From the NCBI GenBank assembly GCA_958450365.1, contig CAUEEP010000732.1, positions 2,721,001 to 2,785,000 of the forward strand: a stretch of DNA of 64,000 nt, read 5' to 3'. Under the pieces are notes generated by a model. That model ran no database searches and was not told the origin of the DNA. It was given only the letters and a program-made list of their open reading frames with translations. The DNA is from Mesorhabditis belari. Lineage: Eukaryota > Nematoda > Chromadorea > Rhabditida > Rhabditidae. Positions within the stretch are counted from its first letter, which is position 1, and each line of letters begins with the position of its first letter. Of the stretch, positions 55,085-64,000 are shown piece after piece. The translations under genes were made by a program, and so were the position numbers.

Positions 55085-57907
55085 TCAAAAATCGCTAAAA
55101 TCGGCAGCAAATTTCAAGTGTTTATTTGTCGGTTTATGAACCTGTTGTTCTTTAACCGGAGTGTCTTTGCGTCCTCGAAGCGTGGTCTTCGAAATTCCCT
55201 TGATCCGCTTTTCGGGGGTTTCGACAATAATTTCAAAGTTAGATCTTTCAGCAATTGCTCGATCCAGTTCCAATTGTTGTTGCAATTCGTAGATTTCTCC
55301 CAGATGAGCTTCCCGATCGATCTTCTCCGGATCGGCGTATTTCACATAAAGCTCGACGAACGATTGCTCCAAAATCGCCAATTGCAAGAACCGTTGAGAA
55401 ATCGACTCCGTCGTCTTTTTTGGGATATCCTGAAATTGATCAATTGAATTTTCGAGTTGTTCTCTAGCTTCTATTAAAACAAGATTACTTCGTGTAAGAA
55501 CTTTACCAGTTTATCTTCGGGAGTTTTGCCAAATTCGATCAAGATCTGCTCATCTTGGGCTCTTGTCCAATTGTTCGTCACAGTTTTTAAAGGTCGGAGA
55601 ACCTAAAGTAAATGCTAATATTTTTATTTTAAAAAGTAACAACATTATTCCATCTACTCTTGCATTGTTGCTCATTTCTTCCCTGGCATTCTTTGACCAT
55701 CATATTCCAACGCATTGTGCCATATTGATAAACAGCTCGAAGCAGATGATAATCATCACGTGATGTCCAGTAAGTGACCTGTAAAAACATTTTACAAATG
55801 AATCAAAGGGTATCACGTTCTAAATAATAGTCAAGTACCTGCCGGTCTGCGGACAAAACGTTTTGAAATCTTTCGCGACACTCGAAAGCCCTTCTCCCTG
55901 GCACAAACTCGGCGACCGTTTGCCAAATGCTCTCTTCAAGTTGTACGTATCGTCTAAACAAAGTTATGATAAACATCTCTTTAAATATTTATACCTGTCA
56001 TGTAGCGATACTTGGAGATTTCCTCTTTTCATTTTTGCAGTGGTGTCGACACCCAAAAGAAGGTGCTTATCCTCCACTGTTGTCCATTCCGTTTGCATCT
56101 TCCATTTGTAGATTTGATTTCTGAATTCCTTGAACACTCCAAATGCACTTCTTTTCTTTCCCAATTGTTCGGTGACGTATGCCCAATCGATTACATCACC
56201 AAGCGGATAAATAATTGCATGCAGGCGAAGAAGTTCATCTTTTTGCCAAGGCGTTGTGTTGATCCACCGTGCCAGCTGATTTTCCCAACTAAATCAAAAG
56301 AGTCACCGCAATAAAGAAACACTTATTTGCAATTGGTTGCCACTAAGAATGACCAAGAAACAAATTGCAAGGATATTACAAAAGCAGCTGTTTACAGCTG
56401 GTCAAAAATAACGCCTAAAGCATGAAAATTGATATAGTTAAAAGTTGATAAGCGTTGAAATTGCAAGATGAAAAATGAAAATGAAAAAAAGAGAGAGTGA
56501 AGAGGAGAAGAAATTTTCAGTTGCAATTTTCGATCAAACAGTTGGATACTTTGAAATTAAAAGAAAAATTGGATTTAGTACTTGCAAATTCATATGCTTT
56601 CCTTTCCAAATGCAAATTTCTCGTGCACACAGACAGATAGACAGACAAATACTTCTCTTTTATATATAGTAGATCCAACCTGTATCGACATTCTTCGGGA
56701 TTTCTTTTATCCTCGAAATCAACCGTTGCAATCTTTTCCCAATCAATCATCTCGTAAAGTTTCGGATCGTTTTCCATGTATTCGCCCCATTGTTTCTTTA
56801 AATATTCAGCCCGTCGGTTGATCCCTTCAATTTCGTGCTTCCACATCAATATGTCCGCAATTGTAGTATCCTGTCCCGCGGCGTCGATCTTTGCTTGAAG
56901 TGCTTCTTTTTGACGTCTATCATCAATCATCATCACACGTACCACTTCTTTACCAATAGCATCTAAAACAAAATATTAATAGTTTATCGGTCTTTTTTTA
57001 CCCGAGAGTTTGGCTATTTCGCCTTTCGTCCATCGCTTGTTTATCATGTTCAAGTTGTGGTGCAGACGATTGGTGATTTTTTCCACTCCTGAAAAGTAAA
57101 ATGTTGTTGAAAGCTTGGATACAAAATTTAAAGAGCTTACCTTTTTCCGTCAACTGCCATGAATTTCCAGCAGGTCCCCGAAAAAATGGAGGAATGAAGT
57201 ATCGGACGGGGAATTTCGTTTCGTAGACAATCTTTGGCTTGGCTGCTTCAACTTTTTCTTGTCGTTTTCTCCATTCGATGTTCGCTTCGACTTTGCTGAT
57301 CGCTGTATCCGTCTCGGCGATCAATTTGTCTATCTTGCGATGTCTCGTCAATAACATTCTCATCTCTTCGGTGACTCGTTCGAACGCAGCAGAGGACGTC
57401 TCGGCACGGCTCCATTCATGGCTCATCTAAACAAAAACTTTAGTAGAATAAGATGTCGACGGTCGAAATATTTAACTTTTTAAGGTTAATCATTCCGATA
57501 TTAGTATCCTTGCTTTAAAATCGTCTTTAAAAATTTTGCTACTTTGGTGGTTGGGGGGCACCATTTTTGATTTTTTCACTTTTCTAGGGGTAATCGAGGG
57601 CGCTGAGCACGAACTTGACAGTTTTAGCATGGGTTTTCAACATAGTGTAATAGGTTGTACTTTGAGTTACAGGGTTGTATTTCGTCATTTAGTACCAGCG
57701 CAGAAAAATCAAAAACTCTGAAAGCTAGCGAAATAACCGTGCGATTTGCATTTAAAGTGCAAAAAGTGTAATTTTTAAACGCATCGAAATGTCGGTTTTT
57801 CAGTTGAAAACCTAATCGCCAAAGTACCAAAATTTTACCTTTCGAGTCATCGGTGTTTGAAGATCGGCACAATCCATTTTTTCTTCTTTCACCAGAGCCC
57901 CATTCAT
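55085..57907 (-). CDS. snRNA-activating complex subunit 4 (SNAPC4/SNAP190-like Myb protein)
   Basis: This protein binds the proximal sequence element of snRNA promoters as part of SNAPc, in the nucleus. Exon 1 is 57839-57907 (MNGALVKEEKMDC) and exon 2 begins at 57426. The N-terminal coiled coil (TRHRKIDKLIAETDTAIS) is followed by IPPFFRGPAGNSW and then successive Myb/SANT repeats: DWEKIATVDFEDKRNPEECR; INTTPWQKDELLRLHAI...DWAYVTEQLGKKRSAF; TEWTTVEDKHLLLGV; a W-x-V-x-x-F-V-P-GRRAFECRERF block; VTYWTSRDDYHLLRAVYQYG, then MRWNMMVKEC and QCKSR. The half repeat followed by several full repeats and the WEKIA/EECR wording match SNAPC4, not c-Myb or CDC5. The C terminus (to 55085) has a coiled coil (YELQQQLELDRAIAE). 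It is the upstream gene of a same-strand cluster. Confidence 0.88.
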
Positions 57908-58360
57908 CGTGTCTACGATCAGTATCGATAAAAAGAAAGAATTGGGCACTCATAGGTAATAGTTTTAAAACACGTAAGAACTTTAGAACAAAGGACAAAA
58001 CCATAATGTAGGTACACTATTTAAGAGGAGGGTATATCTAGATAGAAATGGGTAAGTCGGTGTATAAAATGCCACTAAATACGGTTTCTGCTAATTAAAA
58101 TTAAAAGCAATGCAGTCAGATGAGAAAGACAAGTTAACATAGATTGGCTAAAAGAAAATATCGAGATGAAGGAGTAAAGAAAAAAATAACAAAAAATGGG
58201 CACGCTTTAAGAGACAGAAAATGTTGAGTACGGATACTGTATTCCCACCCCTTCACTCGACCAGTAGGGGCAGGGCGCCTGTTTCAAAGTCAAAGTGAAT
58301 GAAAATGTTCGATGAGATTTGCATACTGCCAATTATCATTTGTTTGTTTCAGAAGCAATA
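57908..58360. promoter_or_regulatory. Divergent intergenic region between SNAPC4 and a membrane-protein gene
   Basis: About 450 bp separate the two start codons. TTTGTTTCAG ends at 58352, nine bases before the plus-strand ATG, and resembles a trans-splice acceptor. No PSE or TATA element can be named. The stretch carries no recognised repeat. Confidence 0.45.
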
Positions 58361-61300
58361 ATGGATCTCTGGAATGACCTCTTCATTTCATCATTTCTTA
58401 TTCTCGGTGTATTATGCGGTTTTGTAAGGTAAGCTCTTTTTGAATCTTCTTGGTTTTCTTTTTAAAACCTTTGACACTTCAAAGATTATATGAAGTTTTG
58501 GTCATACTTTTGGTGCTATCGAAATCGGGGGGGTCAAAAATTTACATTTAAAGTGAACAACATATTTCAAAACGTGTGTATGTATTATTCGTGTTTGTGT
58601 TTGCGGATAGGAGGATATGAGGCCGGCGCATCATGTGGTTTCCCAGTTCACCTGCGGTGGGTCAAAAAAAACTCACAAGCCAGACGAAACACAGGCCAAC
58701 GAAACGCGGGAGTGATGAAAGGGGTAAAATGTGCTTCGTTGGTCCGTGTTTCGTCTGGCTTGCGAGTTTGTTTTTTGACCCACCGCAAGTGAACTGGGAA
58801 ACCACGTGATGCGCCGTTTCCCGGAAGTTTTTGAAATATGTTGTTCACTTTAAATGTCAATTTTTAACTGCCCCCCCGATTGCGATGCCACCATACTTTC
58901 CCCATCATCCGTAAAAGCACAATTTATTAATTTTATTTTAGTGGATCACGAAAGCCTACGTGCTAATTCTACACTTCCTTATCGTCAATGGAAAACCGAT
59001 ATTTGGTACAGTTTTATCCGTATATTTCTATATTTCTTCGTTTAGTTCCTTGTCCAACGCTCACTTCTCCCGGATTTCTTTTTGCTCTGACACCCGATTG
59101 TCAATTGATCACCGCTCCAAGCAACAAAGCCGAACAATTTCAACAAAAAACAAAAGCCAGTTTGATGTTTTGGATTGCCTAATACCTATGAGCGACGTTT
59201 CAAATTTGCCTTTTCTATTCATTTCCTGAAAATAAATCTTTTAGGATGTCTCAGCAACAGGCCCTTGTGAAGTGTCTCCATCAACTGGCCTTCAACATCC
59301 GATCGTAATGGTTTCTTCGCTGAAGTTGTTACAAGAGGATGAACTGCCCGATATTCGAATTCTTTATCAGTCAAACAAAGAACGAAGAATTGTGCGGTAA
59401 GTTATTTGTATTTTATTTTGTTAGTAGCTTGTTTAGAATTCCTTCCTCAACATGGTCGTTTGATGATATCCAAAAACTGTCTTTGGATTCATTAGCGATA
59501 AAATTACAATTGCCTGATGAATTTAAGGAAAAGTTTGCACTTTTTTGATTCTCGTAAACCAATTAAATTTTAGTTACGCTACTTGTTCAATGTTGGGTGA
59601 TGATTCTATGAGATGCTACCGGTATGTCTTTTGAAAGTTTTAATACTTTTATTGCTTTAGGATAAGTTCAAATACCCTTACTGAAGTCAATTTGATCTAC
59701 AATGAATTCGCCGTCAATGAAAAGAAACAATCAACCAGTATTGAAGATCATAGGTATTTGTTGCCAGATTTAAAAGAATACATTTACTTTTAGAATTGTC
59801 TTGCCCGCTTCTTCACTTGCCACGAATGTCCCGGTTTCTTCTTTTACAAATGAAAATGGGTAGGAGCAACTTTATTATCCAAAACATTCGGACTTATAAT
59901 TTTAGAGATGTTGATCTTCTTGTAACTCACGTTATGAAATATTTGTGGCGTGTTAGTGGCATCGATCCAAATCCTCATACATTTTCGATGATTCATGTTC
60001 CAACAAAGGTAATTTTTATATTCTGATTTCAAAGTAACGTTTTTTTTTCTAGATAACTCCAGCTTCATTGCCTCATTTTTCCCTTCCACTCATCGCTTCA
60101 CCTCTTGGGGTTTCATCGGCTGTTTGCGAAAATCGGAAATCTTCAGATCCGCCCGATTGTGTCCATTATTTTACCGATATGGTATGATTTATTCTGTATT
60201 CTAATAGATCTAGCTTTTTAGGGATCTTATTCACAATGTTTGGTCAAGACTTCATTCAAAATATTGGTCGGTTTGATTCCCGGCGTGAAAAATGGTAAGT
60301 TTTTGTGTCATTGGTTAGTTTTATTTGAATTTGCCGTTTAATAGAGCCTCGTCCTCAACGAAGAGCGCTAAAAGACTCAAAATCGGAAGCATCAACCGTA
60401 CATACAGTAGAAGCAAACGGTGAAGCTCGTAAGTAATTTGAGTAGCAAATTACTAAATGATTCCTTTCTTCAGATATGAATCAGAGTGTGATTATTGAAC
60501 CTGAAAACCCACGCGAGTTTAAGACCGACATCAGAGGTTTATTTATTAATATTAAAGCAATAATATTTGTTGATTTCAGTTCTACAAGCACAGCCGACCA
60601 ATCCATGGGCTATTGCTATTGTGGCTGTTATTTTTGTTGTCATTTTGATCTTGATATTGTAAGTTTCCTAGATATTTTTTACAAAAAGAGTACATACAGA
60701 CTTTTCCTCATTTGCTTGTTGTGTTTCATTCACCGACACTTCCGGGAGAAAATGGTCGAGAAGGAAAAAGTGCACAAGGAATTCGTAAGTTTGCTCAAAA
60801 TCTTACTTAATATTTTTTTCTTTTTAGTCGCGTGTTTCTGTCCATAATGCTGCCACAAAAACGGACATTGAACAGTTGATGCAAGCAGTGAATGCGGCGA
60901 AAGAAATGAATGAGAAGGCTTTGCACCGATGTTCACAACAGCAGCCAGTGCAGAATGAGTAGGTTATCGTTGAACGGATACTTTTTGTCAGTTATGCAAA
61001 TGGTTTTACAATGTTTTAGGTGGATGCTTCCTCAGAAGAAATTGGAGCTTGCTGAATTGAAGGTTTATTTTTTTGCGAAATAAAAATAAATAAATAAATT
61101 TGAGAATTATTCAATTTAGAAGGAAGCTCAATCAAAAGTTTTGACATTGGAGACCCCGGGTAAATTTAGCGTTTCTTTTACTTTGATTCTCATGGTTTTA
61201 GGTGATAGAAATGAAAAGAAACCAGAGAAAGAAAAACCAGGAAAGATTAAAGTTCAGTAAGGAAACTTTTTATAACCAGACGTTTAACTTCTTTTTATAG

Positions 61301-61679
61301 TGTAACTCTCAAAGAAGATTCAGAATCTGCAACAAGGTTTGTTCGTTTGTTAAATTGAATTTACAGAAACTCGTTTACAGAACTTTTGATAAGTCAACGC
61401 CGCCCGATGATGCACAAAACAGTTCTAAGACTACATGGTAAATTTTTAAATACAGTTGTGGAATCACTTTTTAATTTAGGACTTCGACAGTTTCGACTCA
61501 ACAAAAACCAACAGAACCACAATTCACCTCATCCACCTATCAAGAATCGTCAACAAAATATCTAACGGAAACTCTGTATCAGGTGAGAAGCTTATCACAT
61601 ACTTTAATCAATTTTTGTCTAGAAACAACCAAATGTTCGTCAAATAGATCACGTGTGTGTTCAAGTAGGTATATGTTAG
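58361..61679 (+). CDS. Single-pass membrane protein, unrecognised
   Basis: Early exons join in phase: 58361-58423, 58942-59005, 59046-59159, 59255-59396, from 59437. A hydrophobic N terminus (LFISSFLILGVLCGF, plus AYVLILHFLIVNG) could be a signal peptide. The extracellular part has scattered cysteines (VPCPTLTSPG; DPPDCVHYFTDMGSYSQCLV) and no domain I can name. One transmembrane helix, NPWAIAIVAVIFVVILILIL (near 60600-60660), is followed by a basic stop-transfer region and a long cytoplasmic tail rich in Lys, Glu, Ser and Thr (to a stop at 61677-61679). A short coiled coil (TDIEQLMQAVNAAKEMNEKA) follows the membrane. There are about 18 small exons. Intron 1 hosts a foldback element. Probably nematode-specific; no function is proposed. 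Confidence 0.7.
58509..58894. mobile_element. Foldback MITE in intron 1
   Basis: Inverted arms of about 170 bp run from TATCGAAATCGGGGGGG to its near inverse CCCCCCCGATTGCGAT. They share TTTACATTTAAAGTGAACAA, GTTTCCCAGTTCAC, TGACCCACCG and AGCCAGACGAAACACGG. The centre is near 58700-58735. Both strands give open frames because each arm mirrors the other; these are not genes. Confidence 0.88.
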
Positions 61680-62163
61680 GCACATTCTCATTTCCTTTTC
61701 AACTTGAATTATTATGTGACTGGGTTTAGAAGCCATTCTTTGGAAGGGTGCGAGGTGACGTGAGCGTCAACGATGGACAGAAAAAGAAATTCGTTCTGGG
61801 ACCAAGGAAATAAAGATTCTGTCTTCGCAGGAGTGATCAATAAAAGTCTCAAAACCGTGAAGGACCCAAAGTCTAAATCGCAAAAACACAAAAATGATGG
61901 ATAGCACATGGAAAAGCTTCAGTAGTGCTTCATATTGGGTACCAAGCAATATTTTTCTTCATTTGCAATGAAAGATCTGCGCACCCATTATTGCTTGTTA
62001 TTGATATCTTTAGTCTTTGTGTTTTCACGTCCTTCAACATCTAAATTTTTTCAGTCATTCTTGAATAATTTTATGACAGTGTATTCGAAAAAATTGTAGA
62101 AAACAAACGAACATAATTAAAGTGAACATGCACGAATGCATCATAAAATTTTTAAAGCTTGTT
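61680..62163. other. Convergent intergenic stretch
   Basis: This is the space between the 3' ends of two convergent genes. No exon is seen. The only open frames (61712-61949, minus) read opposite to unmarked sequence with no splice sites. Confidence 0.45.
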
Positions 62164-64000
62164 CTAATTGCGGGCCTCTCCTCCTTCATCAGCTCCAAAG
62201 CCACTAGCGCCACCATGGTTACCCTAAAATGTAGAATTATAGTTCAAATCAATATTGATTTACATTCCAAGGCCTACGTGTACGGACACTGCTAAAACTG
62301 TCTCCAGCACGCCGACCATTTCGAAAACCATAGCGATGTGGTTGATTTCCACCATCGTTGGGATGAGCTTGATTGAGCCCAACTTGAGGACGCGATGAGC
62401 TGTGGAACCCTTGGTTGTTGTCCGGCTCAGCTAAGTTAGGAAATAAAAACGATGTATTTTTTAATGCTTACCCAGTTGTGGTCTGGGAAAGCCAACGTCA
62501 GTTGATCCGAAAGCTTTCCCAAATGATGGTGCCGAATTCTTTGCCTGCGTGTTCGACGCGGATACCGGCAAAAGAAAAATGGTTAAACGATTGCATAAAA
62601 TAATCTTTTACCTCTGTCGACCATCCGCCGGGAGAAAATGTTTGTTCTTCATTGACTGCAGATGTACCCCAACCATCATCGGAACTATCGTTTTCTTCAC
62701 GCATCACTGGCTTCTGTGAAATTGGCACCGGCTCAACCTTGTCCTTGATGTTTGCTTCGATCATCTGCGTAGTTGGCGCGACTTCAGCTGTTGCACCTGC
62801 CTTCTCCTCCTTTACCGTTTCTTCTGATGCAATTTGGCTGAAAGGTTGTGGTGTCACCGGCAACAATGGTGTATCTAAACCAATTTTTGCAATTTAAGCC
62901 TCGAAACGCCTACCTTCCAAATCAGTAGATTGAAAAGCTTCTTCATTTTTCAATGGCACCTCCTCCTCGATGATGTCTTCAATCTTCCTCACCTAAGCGT
63001 CAATTAAATTTGTATAAAATGAATATCTAGGTCACCTCTTCAATCGAGCCAGAGCGCTTGGAGCCGTCGTGCAGACTGTTGATCAACTTTTTCATTCGTT
63101 CGTTTTGGTGCTCACTCTTGAATTGGTGGCCGAGGTCGTTTGCGAAGAAAGCAAGAAGCTTCTCGTTGGTCGTAAAAGTAGGCCTGATTGATTCAACGAC
63201 CGCTTCAAAATCCAGAAGCAACTAAATAAATATAAACAAGGCGATTATTCAGTATTTACCTTAGCAAAACAATTCGTTAACTCCAAAACCAATCCAACGA
63301 ATTCGCCGACTGAGTGCTGAGTTTGATGTTCCGACTTCCTGTAAGCTTGGCGAATAGAACGAAGCACTCCGTCAACCAAACCGGCAACACTGTCCAACTC
63401 AAACACGTCTTTAAAATTGAAACTTATAAAAACACCTCATCAATATCGTCTTCAGTGAAACTTCTTGCAAAAATCGTGTTCTTCAGCAGCACAGACTCGA
63501 CGACGTCTTTCATAGTTCCGCCCTTCATCACCGTCTGGCTGATTTGACTATCCTCTTGGTTGTTCGATCGATCCAAAACAGTAGCCACAATTTGACTGAG
63601 AGCCGATAGTAGAGCAAGTGTATCCTAAACAGATATTAGTTAGCTACTTTGTTAATGAACAATACCTGAGCATACTCGGATGAAGTAAAACGCTTGCCCA
63701 TATCAGCAGCAATGGCGTCGGCAGTGGCCCAATTTCTCACCATGATTGCGTCAATGTATCTAAAAATATCATAAGCCTCATTCGACTAACGCTTAAAAAG
63801 CGATCAAAAACCCACAGCTGACGCAGATGTAGCGTTTTGGAATCACTGAAGCGAAAAGTCTGGTTTATTGGAAGAAGACACACGTGGCTTCTATAGGAAT
63901 AGATCTAAAATTATATGCTAACTTAACACAACAAACAAAATACCAAGTCCTTGGCCGTGTTGCTGATGTCGACCACATCAGGGAGCTGCTTCGATGGCGA
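62164..64000 (-). CDS. 3' part of an unrecognised gene with helical domain and Gly/Arg-rich tail
   Basis: The gene runs off the right edge, so the N terminus is missing. Exons join in phase where checked: ...TAKDL, then IYSYRSHVCLLPIN, LRQL joined to YIDAIMVRNWATADAIAADM at a GTGGGT donor, DTLALLSALSQIVATVLDRS, DSVAGLVDGVLRSIRQAY, LLLDFEAVVESIRPTF and FANDLGHQFKSEHQNERMKK. This helical part resembles an alpha-helical repeat. The C terminus is disordered: acidic linker, DDGWGTS and GGWSTE words, then RPQVGLNQAHPNDGG and FRNGRRAGDSFSSVRTRR, ending GEARN. The Arg/Gly-rich end suggests RNA binding or granule association, but that is inference. The family is not recognised. Confidence 0.6.

Overview
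This is nuclear DNA of a free-living-type nematode, cut from a contig with no obvious ends. The evidence is: very short introns (about 45-60 nt) with T-rich TTTYAG acceptors; acceptor-like signals just upstream of start codons, as at spliced-leader sites; a major-sperm-protein domain gene; nematode-type 7TM chemoreceptors; tightly packed same-strand genes; and AT-rich intergenic DNA full of small Tc1/mariner-type elements. I cannot name the species.

Layout. 1-7.8 kb is mainly repeats, with a fragment of a Cys-loop ligand-gated channel gene on the minus strand at about 0.8-1.3 kb. 7.8-12.9 kb (minus) is a complete NPY/NPF-type neuropeptide GPCR whose 11 exons stay in phase (317 aa). 12.9-23.1 kb is gene-poor and holds nested transposons and minisatellites. 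23.1-28.3 kb (minus) is a second, chemoreceptor-like 7TM gene (275 aa). 30.6-35.9 kb (minus) is condensin subunit CAP-H (Barren kleisin). 36.6-38.4 kb (minus) is a conserved-looking gene I do not recognise. 39-43.9 kb holds repeats only. 43.9-50.5 kb (plus) is an SRA/SRAB-like chemoreceptor (321 aa). 50.7-57.9 kb is a compact minus-strand cluster of ZDHHC6 palmitoyltransferase, a small acidic protein, a membrane-anchored MSP-domain protein and SNAPC4 (snRNA-activating Myb protein). 58.4-61.7 kb (plus) is an unrecognised single-pass membrane protein, and 62.2-64 kb (minus) is the 3' part of an unrecognised gene with a Gly/Arg-rich tail.

The housekeeping genes (condensin, SNAPC4, ZDHHC6) lie in compact, repeat-poor DNA. 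The receptor genes are opened up by multi-kilobase introns full of repeats. The mobile DNA is the most informative part. Several elements can be paired with an empty target site in a second repeat copy in this window, which fixes element ends and target duplications: a DD37D mariner remnant, two TA-target MITEs and one TTAA-target MITE. tRNA-derived repeats are also common, including one whose D-arm region has grown into a tandem array. I found no CRISPR array, rRNA gene or clearly functional tRNA gene. Exon structures are read by eye from splice signals and reading phase, with no transcript evidence.
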